Translations under genes and position numbers: made by a program
Part shown: positions 1-6,947 of the stretch, piece after piece
Layout: the number at the start of each line of letters is the position of its first letter
Numbering within the stretch: the stretch's first letter is position 1
NCBI GenBank assembly: GCA_900314365.1
Contig: OMVH01000027.1
Coordinates: 1-15,300, forward strand
Direction: 5' to 3'
Source: an uncultured Prevotella sp.
Lineage (GTDB): Bacteria; Bacteroidota; Bacteroidia; Bacteroidales; Bacteroidaceae
DNA length: 15,300 nucleotides
Notes under the pieces: generated by a model
What the model saw: only the letters and a program-made list of their open reading frames with translations
What the model was told of the DNA's origin: nothing
Database searches by the model: none

Positions 1-56
1 ATATTAACAGCTTCATTCATTATAATTTAGGGTGACGCATTGACGAAGTCGGGAAG

Positions 57-142
57 AATCAACCTCTACCGAGTATAGTTATAAGGCCTTTATAAACGTC
101 CGCGAGGACCGACCCTGCAAAGGGATATACTTCCGAGAATTG
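57..142 (+). repeat. Dispersed intergenic repeat, copy A
   Basis: This stretch matches, after reverse complementing, the element near the right edge of the window (15094-15191). The shared order is a TCAAC block, GAG followed by TATAGTTATA, a CCTTT block, TAAA then CGTC, and CTGCAAAGGGATAT followed by ACTTCCGA. Copy A lacks about ten bases after the CCTTT block and two bases between GGATAT and ACTTCC. No reading frame is shared, so the similarity is at nucleotide level only. It is probably a lineage-specific intergenic repeat or the relic of a small non-autonomous element. Confidence 0.65.
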
Positions 143-218
143 GTATAACGCCTTTTGCCAAGCCTAATAAAACAGGCAAAAGGACAATTTTTTACTGCAA
201 AGCAAATTGATATTCATC
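143..218 (+). repeat. Degenerate tandem copy of the same intergenic repeat
   Basis: Directly after copy A the motif order begins again: TATAACGCCTTTTGCC, a CC-TAATAAAAC block, AAAAGG, then CTGCAAAG and an AT-rich tail. It aligns with the interior of the right-edge copy (TATAACGCCTTT, CC-ATAATAAAAC, AAAAGGG, CTGCAAAGGGATAT) better than copy A does in the TAATAAAAC part. The last third is poorly conserved, so the right boundary is approximate. Confidence 0.5.
151..183. other. Perfect 9-bp inverted repeat (hairpin)
   Basis: CCTTTTGCC at 151-159 is exactly complementary to GGCAAAAGG at 175-183, with a 15-base A/T-rich loop. It lies inside the second repeat copy and about 70 bases past the stop codon of the TPR gene. 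No T-run follows it on the minus strand, so it is not a textbook terminator. It may be part of the repeat's own structure. Confidence 0.5.
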
Positions 219-236
219 GCATTAAAAATTTGTCCT
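181..236 (-). terminator. Possible terminator of the TPR-def-ruvX-SPOR operon
   Basis: Reading the minus strand, AGGACAAATTTTT (236-224) pairs with AAAAAATTGTCCT (193-181) through 12 of 13 positions, with one central A-A mismatch and a 30-base loop. TTTTG overlaps and follows the second arm. It begins about 18 bases past the TPR stop codon, where a terminator would be expected. The stem is A/T-rich and the loop is long, so the call is tentative. Its second arm shares bases 181-183 with the neighbouring hairpin, so both cannot form completely at once. Confidence 0.4.
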
Positions 237-254
237 ATGGCAGACTAATAGACG

Positions 255-2312
255 CTACTTTTTCGAGGCAGAAAACTGCTTGATGATGCTATAAGCATCG
301 TAAAGTCCAAGCTCTCCGGCCTTACTGAGGTCGGCGGTACCGCCCTTGTGGTTATCGCTCTTCATCCGGGCAAGACCACGGTTATAGTAAGCCTCTGCAA
401 AGTTGGCATTCTTACTGATCGCGATAGTGTACTCATCAATAGCCTTCCCATAATCAGCATTCGCTGCATAGAAGTTACCAAGATTATAGTGCAGATAGGC
501 ATTGTCGGGGTCGAGACTTACAGCCTTCACCAAGTCATCGTGAGCCTGCGTCTGCGTAGAGCGCGTATCAGTACCCTTGGAAGCAGCATAGTCGTTGAGC
601 TTCACCTGACAAAGGCCACGTTGTGAGTAGGCCCAGGCCATATTAGGGTCGTACTGAATATAAACCGTGAGGTCATTGATGGCAGCCTCAAAGTCCTGCA
701 CCGTTGTGTAAGCAGCGGCACGCATGAGCACCAATGGCGCAACAGCTTTCATGCTCGATACAGAGGAGATGGCTCTTGATAGTGAGTCGACAAGATCGAA
801 ACTGGCCTTAGAAAGTGTCTCAGAGAGCTGACCCGAGGCACAGTTGAGATAGAGATGGCGTGCCGAGCGAGTGGTGCTGTTGAACTTCTCCAGTGAACGG
901 TCATAGACTTGATAAGAACTCACACCGTTATGATAGGATTGGAAGCTCATACTGAACATCGGCAGGAAGGTCACCTCCACATTGCGGTTCTGCACCTGTC
1001 CACGATACTCGCTCTTGAACTCGTGCTGATAGTGCACCTCGTCGTCGACAACCACTTGGTTGTATTTGTCCGGATCGATTTCGCTGCGTTTTCTTAGCTG
1101 CTTTATCTTACTCTTGCTCCAGCGCTGCTGTATACCTATATGCTTATCCATCTGCGCCTTGAAGATGCGGAACTCGTCAAGCTCTGCCTTGGCTGTCATG
1201 CCAAGCCGGCGGTAGCAGCGTGCGCGATAGGACAGTCCGGTCCAGAAGTTGGGGAACTGTGCTATGACGGCACTGTAATCGCGGATTGCCCCCTTCAGAT
1301 CTCCCGTTCGGTCGAGCAACAGGGCACGGTTGAAGATGGCCATAAAGTTCTGTGGCTCCATCTTGATGACGTAGTCAAAATCGGTGATGGCACGGTTGTC
1401 GTCACCAAGCTGCATACGCAGCAATCCGCGATTGTAATGGGCCAGGAAATTGTTAGGATCGAGGCTTAGGGCCTGGTCATAGTCCTCCATAGCGCCTCTG
1501 AGGTTATTGATGTTATAGCGGCAGAGCGCACGGTTTACGTAGTTGCCGACAGTCTTAGGCTTGAGATGGATGGCCTTGGAGAGCTCTGCATCAGCATCCT
1601 TCCACTGACGTCGCGACAGACTGATGTAGGCTCGCGTTGTCCACGTATCACCATCATAGGGGTCAATTTCAAGACTCTTGTCAAGCCATTTGGCAGCCTC
1701 GGTGGTATCCTTTTTCTGGAGATAGATTTCAGCCTTCAGTGAATAGTTGGGTGCAAAGTCACGCCACTTCTGCGCTATGGTGTCGGTCTGGAGGAGCGCA
1801 GCATCGTAGTCTTTAAGGTTCATCATGCAGATGGCGCGGTTGTACCAATAGTTACGCGTCATAGGCATCAGAGCGATGGCCTGATTATAGTCTGCGATGG
1901 CATCGGAGAGCTTGTTCTGGCGAATGCGCGCCAGTGCACGCAACTCATACATCTCATTTACATAAGGGTTGAGGCTGATGGCATGCGTCACGTCGTCCTC
2001 GGAACCCACGAAGTCATCAAGATAATACTTATCTACGCCTCTGAAGAACCACGGTTGATAAAGATAAGGCTTGAGGGCTATGATGCGGTTGAAGTACTGG
2101 ATGGAAAGCACATAGTCCTGATAGTGCATAGCCACCTGTCCGCTCTCCATGAGCCGGTCGGTGTTGTACTGGGCGAGCATCCGGCCGGGCAGCAGCAATA
2201 AGAAGAGGACTGCCAGCGGGCGCGCTACCCTACTTACAGCAGTGGGAGCCCATCCAAACACTGTGGGACAGGCCTGCCGGTTGTGGTTACTCTGTCTTAA
2301 AAATAGCCTCAT
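255..2312 (-). CDS. Exported tetratricopeptide-repeat protein
   Basis: A 685-residue protein built mostly of TPR units. Residues 31-47 are a hydrophobic signal segment (LAVLFLLLLPG) with a likely cleavage after MLA at 45-47, so the product should leave the cytoplasm. The charged segment before it is unusually long (about 30 residues). A GTG at codon 18 could be a later start, but the ATG used here is the first good one. About nine or ten TPR units fill residues 52-380, recognisable by repeated YxNRA/RG and AIxDYxxAIxLxP patterns. Residues 385-515 are a charged, non-TPR segment. About four more TPR units lie at 520-670, one interrupted by a polar insert at 579-592. TPR arrays bind other proteins, and no catalytic residues are visible. 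It is the last gene of the operon, 38 bases after def. Its function is unknown; a scaffolding role in the envelope is inference. Confidence 0.85.
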   Translation of the reverse strand: MRLFLRQSNHNRQACPTVFGWAPTAVSRVARPLAVLFLLLLPGRMLAQYNTDRLMESGQVAMHYQDYVLSIQYFNRIIALKPYLYQPWFFRGVDKYYLDDFVGSEDDVTHAISLNPYVNEMYELRALARIRQNKLSDAIADYNQAIALMPMTRNYWYNRAICMMNLKDYDAALLQTDTIAQKWRDFAPNYSLKAEIYLQKKDTTEAAKWLDKSLEIDPYDGDTWTTRAYISLSRRQWKDADAELSKAIHLKPKTVGNYVNRALCRYNINNLRGAMEDYDQALSLDPNNFLAHYNRGLLRMQLGDDNRAITDFDYVIKMEPQNFMAIFNRALLLDRTGDLKGAIRDYSAVIAQFPNFWTGLSYRARCYRRLGMTAKAELDEFRIFKAQMDKHIGIQQRWSKSKIKQLRKRSEIDPDKYNQVVVDDEVHYQHEFKSEYRGQVQNRNVEVTFLPMFSMSFQSYHNGVSSYQVYDRSLEKFNSTTRSARHLYLNCASGQLSETLSKASFDLVDSLSRAISSVSSMKAVAPLVLMRAAAYTTVQDFEAAINDLTVYIQYDPNMAWAYSQRGLCQVKLNDYAASKGTDTRSTQTQAHDDLVKAVSLDPDNAYLHYNLGNFYAANADYGKAIDEYTIAISKNANFAEAYYNRGLARMKSDNHKGGTADLSKAGELGLYDAYSIIKQFSASKK

Positions 2313-2350
2313 GCTTCTGTGTGTGGTTCTATGTCACCGACAGTAGAGTG

Positions 2351-2914
2351 TCAGTGCTTGATAGGTTTCGTACGGTAGGAACAGCGGTAGCGTCCTTGCA
2401 GCAGGGCGCGCAGTTTGCTCTTTATCATCTGCTTGCGGAAAGCCGAGAGATGATCGACGTAGAGCTTACCGTCGAGATGGTCGAACTCATGCTGCATCAC
2501 GCGAGCCAAATAGCCGCTCACCCACTCGTCGTGCTCGTTGAAATCCTCGTCCTGATAGCATACGCGGATGCGCGTGGGACGGGTGACGTTCTCGTGAATA
2601 CCGGGCAGCGAAAGGCAACCTTCCTCCATAGTGGCCTTTTCCGACTTGTCGTCGAATTCGATGATATGGGGGTTGATGAAAGCCTTACGGAACCCTTTGT
2701 ACTCGGGCATGTCTTCGCTGAGCACATCAAGGTCGATAACCACAATGCGCACGCTCCGCCCCACCTGAGGCGCAGCCAGACCTATACCCTCGCTCGAAGC
2801 CAGAGTTTCGAACATGTCGGCCACGAACTCTTTCAGCCCGGGATAGTCGGGCGTGATGTCGGCAGCTACTTTTCTAAGTACAGGCTGCCCATATATATAA
2901 ATAGGTAGAATCAT
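2351..2914 (-). CDS. def: Peptide deformylase
   Basis: The enzyme removes the formyl group from the initiator methionine of nascent proteins, before methionine aminopeptidase acts. All three signature motifs are present in the 187-residue product: GIGLAAPQ at 43-50, EGCLS at 98-102 and HEFDH at 142-146. Cys100, His142 and His146 would hold the catalytic metal (Fe2+ in the family) and Glu143 would be the catalytic base. Length is normal for the family. The ATG start follows ruvX by 47 bases and the stop is 38 bases before the TPR gene, which fits co-transcription. An antisense frame of 195 codons covers most of the gene, but the intact deformylase motifs decide the strand. Confidence 0.97.
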   Translation of the reverse strand: MILPIYIYGQPVLRKVAADITPDYPGLKEFVADMFETLASSEGIGLAAPQVGRSVRIVVIDLDVLSEDMPEYKGFRKAFINPHIIEFDDKSEKATMEEGCLSLPGIHENVTRPTRIRVCYQDEDFNEHDEWVSGYLARVMQHEFDHLDGKLYVDHLSAFRKQMIKSKLRALLQGRYRCSYRTKPIKH

Positions 2915-2961
2915 TTTGTTATCTCCAAAAGCAATATTCCCGTCGTTACGTCCTCCCTGCT

Positions 2962-3378
2962 TCAGATGCCACGGGACTTCATGTAATCCTGCAAGATGAT
3001 TACGGCACTCACCTCGTCAACGAGCCCCTTGTTCTCTCTTCGGGCTTTTTTCCCTACTCCTCCGTCAATAATAGCTCTGTGAGCAATGACCGAGGTGAAA
3101 CGCTCGTCGTAGTATTCTATGGGTATATCAGGCACAGACTTTCGCCACCTGCTTACAAACTCTTCCACGCGCCGCAGATTCTCACTCGGCTGTCCATTAG
3201 GCTGCAGGGGTCTGCCTATAACCATCCGCTCCACTTGTTCGCGGTTAATGTAATCTGTGAGAAAATCAAAAAGCTCGTGCGTGGGTACTGTAGCCAATCC
3301 GTTGGCAATAATTTGCAGCGGATCGGTGACGGCTATGCCCGTACGCTTCCGGCCGTAGTCGATGGAAAGAATTCGCAT
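2962..3378 (-). CDS. ruvX: Putative Holliday junction resolvase RuvX/YqgF
   Basis: A 138-residue member of the RNase H-fold YqgF family, linked to Holliday-junction resolution and, in E. coli, to pre-16S rRNA 5'-end processing. The family's conserved acidic positions are visible: Asp7 in ILSIDYGRKRTG, Glu92 in YYDERFTS and Asp121 in LVDEVSA. GRP at 55-57 and the basic GKKARRENK stretch at 109-117 are also typical. The product is full length. It lies 69 bases after the SPOR gene and 47 before def, on the same strand. The biochemical role in Bacteroidales has not been settled as far as I know, so 'putative' is kept. Confidence 0.93.
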   Translation of the reverse strand: MRILSIDYGRKRTGIAVTDPLQIIANGLATVPTHELFDFLTDYINREQVERMVIGRPLQPNGQPSENLRRVEEFVSRWRKSVPDIPIEYYDERFTSVIAHRAIIDGGVGKKARRENKGLVDEVSAVIILQDYMKSRGI

Positions 3379-3447
3379 ACAGAAACAGACCGCTCCGCGC
3401 CCCCTCCCGTCAGGAGTACAGGCGCGGATACCGGCCTTCGGCGCTTT

Positions 3448-3939
3448 TTACTTCTTGAACAGCAGCCAAGCGTCGCTGTCGGGGTTGTACTTGGTGCCGC
3501 GAATCTCGTTGCGCACCCTCACAGCGTCGGCTTTATTGGCGTAGGTTGCAGCAACCACACGATAGAGATTGCGGGCCGTGTTCTTCACAATCTGAGCCTT
3601 ATAGCCAGCTGCCTGGAGAGCAGCCTGTGCACGGTCGGCATTGGCCTTGAGGCCGAAGGAACCGGTCACCACACTGTAAGCCTGCAGACCGTCGCCACTG
3701 ACAAGCGTCACGTCCTCAGTGCGCACGCTGGCATTGTCGACCGTAGTCTGCGTAGCAGGCTGCTCCGTAAGCGGAGCCACAACGGGAGTCTCCTGCTGGG
3801 TCGGTGTACTGGCCTGGACAGCCTCATCCTGAGCCTTTGCCTTCTCATAAGCCTTCTTGTACGCACTTTCCTTCGATTTGCAGCCGGTAAGGACGAGAGC
3901 CAGGCACAAGCCTGCACACATTACGATACTTTTCTTCAT
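3448..3939 (-). CDS. SPOR-domain lipoprotein
   Basis: A 163-residue protein with a lipoprotein signal: a KKS basic start, a hydrophobic core at 6-18 and a lipobox LTGC ending at Cys20. Residues 22-42 are a charged helix-like stretch and 43-70 a Pro/Thr/Gln-rich linker. From about 86 to the end is a SPOR domain, shown by YSVVTGSF, an Ala-rich helix ending in AAGYKAQIV, and YRVVAATYANKADAV. SPOR domains bind denuded glycan strands of peptidoglycan, often at division sites, so the protein probably tethers to the wall from a lipid anchor. It is the first gene of the ruvX-def-TPR operon. I could not find a convincing promoter upstream of it. Confidence 0.88.
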   Translation of the reverse strand: MKKSIVMCAGLCLALVLTGCKSKESAYKKAYEKAKAQDEAVQASTPTQQETPVVAPLTEQPATQTTVDNASVRTEDVTLVSGDGLQAYSVVTGSFGLKANADRAQAALQAAGYKAQIVKNTARNLYRVVAATYANKADAVRVRNEIRGTKYNPDSDAWLLFKK

Positions 3940-4037
3940 AACTCTTATCTATATTTTTTTGATTAAACTTCCAAATCTTCTATTAACGGCGAAATTACTA
4001 ATAATCTGCCAAAGCAATGGCCGAAACGTCCTAAAAG

Positions 4038-4073
4038 TTTGTTAAAACACGACTTTGTAAGCTTTTTAACAAA
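4038..4073. promoter_or_regulatory. Perfect 10-bp dyad in the divergent SPOR/YtxH gap
   Basis: TTTGTTAAAA at 4038-4047 is exactly complementary to TTTTAACAAA at 4064-4073, separated by 16 bases. It lies about 40 bases upstream of the YtxH -7 box and 99 bases upstream of the SPOR start codon. It could be an operator serving one or both genes, or a small AT-rich hairpin. No known regulator is recognised from it. Confidence 0.35.
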
Positions 4074-4113
4074 AAATGGCACTCGGTTCTGACATCATAA
4101 TGAAATAGTTTGC

Positions 4114-4121
4114 TATATTTG
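4114..4121 (+). promoter_or_regulatory. Bacteroidetes-type -7 box before the YtxH gene
   Basis: TATATTTG matches the Bacteroidetes primary sigma-factor -7 consensus TAnnTTTG exactly. Transcription would start about 6 bases downstream, giving a leader of roughly 38 bases. No good TTG/TTTG box is present at the usual 19-base spacing, so strength is uncertain. Confidence 0.55.
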
Positions 4122-4164
4122 CAGCGATTCCGATAATGGATGAATATCTAAAAACGATAAGGTT

Positions 4165-4383
4165 ATGAAATCATTAGGTTACATTGGTGCCTTCCTTGGC
4201 GGAGCCATCGCAGGCGCAGCTCTCGGACTTCTCATGGCCCCGGAGACGGGCGCTGACACGCGCACAAAAATCAACGAAACAGTGGAAGACTTCCTGAAAA
4301 AGCATAACATCAAACTGCCCAAAAAGGATGTTGACGACTTGGTAGACGACATTAAAGAGGCTGCTCCCGAAATAGCAGAGTAA
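4165..4383 (+). CDS. YtxH-like small membrane protein
   Basis: A 72-residue protein with a Gly/Ala-rich transmembrane segment near the N-terminus (about 6-25, containing GAFLGGAIAGAALGLLMAPE). It is followed by a short helical tail rich in Lys, Asp and Glu. The GAxxGAxxGLLxAPxxG pattern is the hallmark of the YtxH family (known as a general-stress protein family in Bacillus). The ATG is preceded by ATAAGG, a weak ribosome-binding candidate. It is the first of three tightly packed small genes, with 10 bases to the next. Its molecular function is unknown; membrane anchoring is well supported, and a stress role is only family analogy. Confidence 0.8.
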   Translation: MKSLGYIGAFLGGAIAGAALGLLMAPETGADTRTKINETVEDFLKKHNIKLPKKDVDDLVDDIKEAAPEIAE

Positions 4384-4393
4384 AGGAAACAAG

Positions 4394-4744
4394 ATGTTCT
4401 CAAGCGACGAAAACATAGAGACCATTGGCCAGCTCATTGAGGTGCTTCGCCATTATGTGGGATTACAATCAGAGTACGTAAGGCTCGATGTCATCCACAA
4501 GGTGGTGAAAATCATTACAGTGGGTGTTACAGTGGTCCTGGTAGCAGGGCTTTTGGCACTTGCGCTCATCTACTTCTCATTTGCCGCTGCCTATGCCCTG
4601 TCACCATTGACAGGGCCGGCGGGGGCGTTCAGCATCGTAGGCGGAACCTATCTCCTCGTGCTGATTATCATCATCGCTAACAGGCACCGTTGGATAGAAC
4701 GTCCGTTAGTGAAGTTTCTTGCCGGTCTGCTTCTTGAAAAATGA
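4394..4744 (+). CDS. Phage holin superfamily III-like membrane protein
   Basis: A 116-residue protein with an N-terminal amphipathic region (1-36) and two long hydrophobic segments (about 39-67 and 74-95), separated by a short Gly/Pro turn. It ends in a short basic tail. The layout fits the 'putative Actinobacterial holin-X / phage holin superfamily III' family, to which E. coli YqjE belongs. Despite the name, these chromosomal proteins are not phage lysis genes, and nothing phage-like lies nearby. Its TGA stop overlaps the next gene's ATG in an ATGA, which indicates translational coupling. Confidence 0.7.
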   Translation: MFSSDENIETIGQLIEVLRHYVGLQSEYVRLDVIHKVVKIITVGVTVVLVAGLLALALIYFSFAAAYALSPLTGPAGAFSIVGGTYLLVLIIIIANRHRWIERPLVKFLAGLLLEK

Positions 4745-5019
4745 AAATTATGGACGATACTAACAGCCTCTCGGCCTACAGCTACAAGTCGCTTGACGAC
4801 ATTGAGGCCCGCAAGGCACAACTGCGAAGAGACCTGCGCAAGGACAGCCAGAGAATGGAGATTCTCTTTGGCCGCCTTTTCCCCAAGACATCCAAGGATG
4901 CTGTCTCCTCACCCTCAAAGCGAATGCAACGCATCTTCAACACCGGAGCAGGTGTCATTGACGGCGCGTTGCTCGGATGGAAACTCTACCGCAAATTCAA
5001 GAAGAGAAAACGCTTCTGA
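4741..5019 (+). CDS. Small basic hypothetical protein
   Basis: A 92-residue protein of unknown function that overlaps the preceding gene by four bases (ATGA). An in-frame ATG three codons later is an alternative start, but the overlap favours the first. Residues 17-47 form a charged helix rich in Arg, Lys and Glu. A Gly-containing mildly hydrophobic segment (about 67-80, TGAGVIDGALLGWKLY) follows, then a strongly basic end (RKFKKRKRF). I recognise no named domain. Position and size recall the small basic third gene of the E. coli yqjD-yqjE-yqjK cluster, but that is analogy of layout and not shown homology. Confidence 0.75.
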   Translation: MKIMDDTNSLSAYSYKSLDDIEARKAQLRRDLRKDSQRMEILFGRLFPKTSKDAVSSPSKRMQRIFNTGAGVIDGALLGWKLYRKFKKRKRF

Positions 5020-5082
5020 GCTTATTTTCCCAAGCTCTTCCTTTCATTTCATCCTTGGATGTCACTCGCACAGCCAAGAATG

Positions 5083-5096
5083 CTAACGCGTGTTAG
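5083..5096. other. Short dyad in the gap before the Nif3-like gene
   Basis: CTAAC at 5083-5087 pairs with GTTAG at 5092-5096 around a 4-base GCGT loop; a further CTAAC follows at about 5103. Only five base pairs form, so this may be chance. No convincing terminator for the three-gene cluster was seen between 5020 and 5212. Confidence 0.2.
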
Positions 5097-5193
5097 ATAA
5101 ACTCTAACAAGACCTAAAGCTTCTATTCAAGGCACACAAATTAAAAATAGTTAAACATACAAGCTTTCGGCCGCCGCTTCATGAAGTTTTTAC

Positions 5194-5201
5194 TAACTTT
5201 G
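5194..5201 (+). promoter_or_regulatory. -7 box before the Nif3-like gene
   Basis: TAACTTTG matches TAnnTTTG exactly. The annotated GTG begins only 11 bases after the box, which would leave a leader of about five bases. A second in-frame GTG nine bases on would leave about 14. No clear -33 element is seen. Confidence 0.5.
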
Positions 5202-5212
5202 TAATCTAAAAC

Positions 5213-6010
5213 GTGGATAGCGTGGAAATTATAAAAGTGGTTCATGCCCTTGAGCAGTTCGCGCCTCTGCCTCTGCAGGAAGACTTCGACAATGCCGGCC
5301 TGCAAGTAGGATTGACAGATGCGGAAGTTTCAGGGGCTTTATTGTGTCTGGACGTGACCGAGGAAACGGTCGACGAGGCCATCAGTCTCGACTGTAATCT
5401 CATCATCTCGCACCATCCCCTCATCTTCCATAAACTTGCCCGCCTGTGTGGCGAGAACTATGTACAGCGTACGGTGATGAAAGCCCTCGCAAATCATATC
5501 ACTATCGCCTCTATGCATACCAACATGGACGAGGCCGAGGGCGGCGTGAACTTCATGATGGCCGAGAAATTGAAACTTTCTGAAGTGGAGTTCATTGGCA
5601 AGCGCAAGAATGTCGAAGGCGTTGAAGCCGGTGAGGGTGTCATAGGGCGACTGCCGGAACCACTGGCAGCCGACGACTTCGTGCTCACTGTCAAGGATAC
5701 ATTCGGCGTGGAAATGCTGCAAGCCAACCAGTTGCTGCGCCGTCCCATTGCGACAGTGGCACTCTGCGGCGGAGCAGGTTCATTCATGCTTGACGAAGCC
5801 ATAAAAGCCGGTGCCGACGCCTTCATCACAGGTGAGATGCACTATCACGAGTTCTTCGGACACGAGCAACAAATCCAGATTGCCGTCATCGGACACTATC
5901 AAAGTGAGAAATTCACAGCTGAAGTGTTCCAACGCATCATCAATGACAAATGTCCGGGAGTGAGAACAGTTATCTCAACAGTGAACACCAACCCCATCAT
6001 CTATTTCTGA
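5213..6010 (+). CDS. Nif3-like dinuclear metal centre protein
   Basis: A 265-residue member of the Nif3/YbgI family, which forms hexameric toroids with two metal ions per subunit. The ligand set is intact: His67 and His68 in ISHHPLIF, Asp106 in MHTNMD, and His228 with Glu232 in GHYQSE. The N-terminal LQEDFDNAGLQVG and the TGEMHYHE stretch near 207-213 are also typical. It starts with GTG; a second GTG three codons later gives an N-terminus closer to the homologues I remember. The enzymatic activity is not firmly established: a GTP cyclohydrolase I type 2 name is often attached without proof. The next gene follows after 25 bases and is probably co-transcribed. Confidence 0.92.
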   Translation: MDSVEIIKVVHALEQFAPLPLQEDFDNAGLQVGLTDAEVSGALLCLDVTEETVDEAISLDCNLIISHHPLIFHKLARLCGENYVQRTVMKALANHITIASMHTNMDEAEGGVNFMMAEKLKLSEVEFIGKRKNVEGVEAGEGVIGRLPEPLAADDFVLTVKDTFGVEMLQANQLLRRPIATVALCGGAGSFMLDEAIKAGADAFITGEMHYHEFFGHEQQIQIAVIGHYQSEKFTAEVFQRIINDKCPGVRTVISTVNTNPIIYF

Positions 6011-6035
6011 AACATCACAACAAACAACATTCAAT

Positions 6036-6875
6036 ATGGCAAAGAAAGAACCTACAGAACTGTCAGTCGAGGAGAAGCTGAAAGCCCTCTACCAGCTTCA
6101 GACCATCCTGTCGACCATCGACGAAAAGCGCGCACTGCGTGGCGAACTGCCTTTGGAAGTCAGTGACCTCGAGGACGAAATAGCCGGACTCAACACGCGT
6201 GTGGACAAAATCAACGCTGAGATTGCAGAATTCCAGCAGGCCGTCACCCAGAAGAAAGGTGAAATCAACGAAGCACAGGCCAGCATCGACCGCTATAAAG
6301 CACAGCTCGATCAGGTGAAGAACAATCGCGAGTACGACATGCTCTCCAAAGAGATTGAGTTCCAGACCCTCGAAGTAGAGGTGTGCAACAAGAAGATTCG
6401 CGAGGCTCTTGACAAGGTGGAAGAGAAGAAGCAGGAGCTGGCAAAGAGTCAGGAGAACATCGAAGAACGCCAGGATGACCTGAAGCATAAGAAGGAAGAA
6501 CTCGATTCCATCATGCAGGAAACACGCGAAGAGGAGGAAAAACTCAAGGCTAAGGCTCAGGAGCTCGAAGAGAAGATAGAACCACGTCTGTTAGCCAGCT
6601 TCAAGCGCATCCGCAAGAACGCCCGCAACGGTCTCGGCATCGTCTATGTACAACGCGACGCTTGTGGTGGCTGCTTCAACAAGATTCCGCCCCAGCGACA
6701 GCTCGACATCAAGATGCACAAGAAGATTATCGTTTGCGAATACTGCGGCCGTATTCTCATCGACCCTGAACTGGCAGGCGTGAAGACGGAAGCTCCCGCA
6801 GAGGAGAAGCCCAAGCGCCGCCGCGTAGTAAGGAAGGCTAAGACTGCCTCCGACGACGAAGGTATGGACGCATAA
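6036..6875 (+). CDS. Coiled-coil protein with C4 zinc ribbon
   Basis: A 279-residue protein. Residues 10-195 form long charged heptad-rich helices typical of an antiparallel coiled coil. A C4 zinc ribbon follows, with Cys210, Cys213, Cys234 and Cys237 (CGGC...CEYC) around the RQLDIKMHKKIIVCEYCGRIL signature. The tail (245-279) is Ala/Glu-rich with a basic patch KPKRRRVVRKAK. This is the family of Chlamydia CT398 and Helicobacter HP0958 (FlgZ), which bind RNA-polymerase sigma-54, RNA or secretion partners in those species. No flagellar gene is nearby. Pairing with a Nif3-like gene recurs in several phyla, which suggests a shared process, but none is known. Function here is unassigned. Confidence 0.88.
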   Translation: MAKKEPTELSVEEKLKALYQLQTILSTIDEKRALRGELPLEVSDLEDEIAGLNTRVDKINAEIAEFQQAVTQKKGEINEAQASIDRYKAQLDQVKNNREYDMLSKEIEFQTLEVEVCNKKIREALDKVEEKKQELAKSQENIEERQDDLKHKKEELDSIMQETREEEEKLKAKAQELEEKIEPRLLASFKRIRKNARNGLGIVYVQRDACGGCFNKIPPQRQLDIKMHKKIIVCEYCGRILIDPELAGVKTEAPAEEKPKRRRVVRKAKTASDDEGMDA

Positions 6876-6900
6876 GACAGTTTACCTAACAGAATACTAT

Positions 6901-6947
6901 AAAACAGAGGTAGGAAACTCAGCTGAAAGTTTCTACCTCTGTTTTGT
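6901..6947 (+). terminator. Strong hairpin terminator after the zinc-ribbon gene
   Basis: AAAACAGAGGTAGGAAACT pairs with AGTTTCTACCTCTGTTTT through 18 base pairs with one bulged G, around a short loop. TTTTGTT follows on the plus strand. It begins 25 bases past the stop codon. The arms also carry A-run/T-run ends, so it could act on the opposite strand too. Confidence 0.85.

Noticed and set aside
57..218. A CRISPR array or insertion-sequence end
   Set aside because: Copies are degenerate, there are no regular spacers, and there is no transposase frame or recognisable terminal inverted repeat.
2321..2908. A 195-codon plus-strand open frame
   Set aside because: It is the reverse of def, and the deformylase motifs settle the strand.
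3079..3966. A 295-codon plus-strand open frame
   Set aside because: It runs across ruvX, the gap and the SPOR gene on the opposite strand, all of which show real domain motifs.
4394..4744. Phage lysis holin, hence a prophage remnant
   Set aside because: The holin-superfamily match is to chromosomal YqjE-type proteins; no endolysin, capsid, integrase or other phage gene is nearby.
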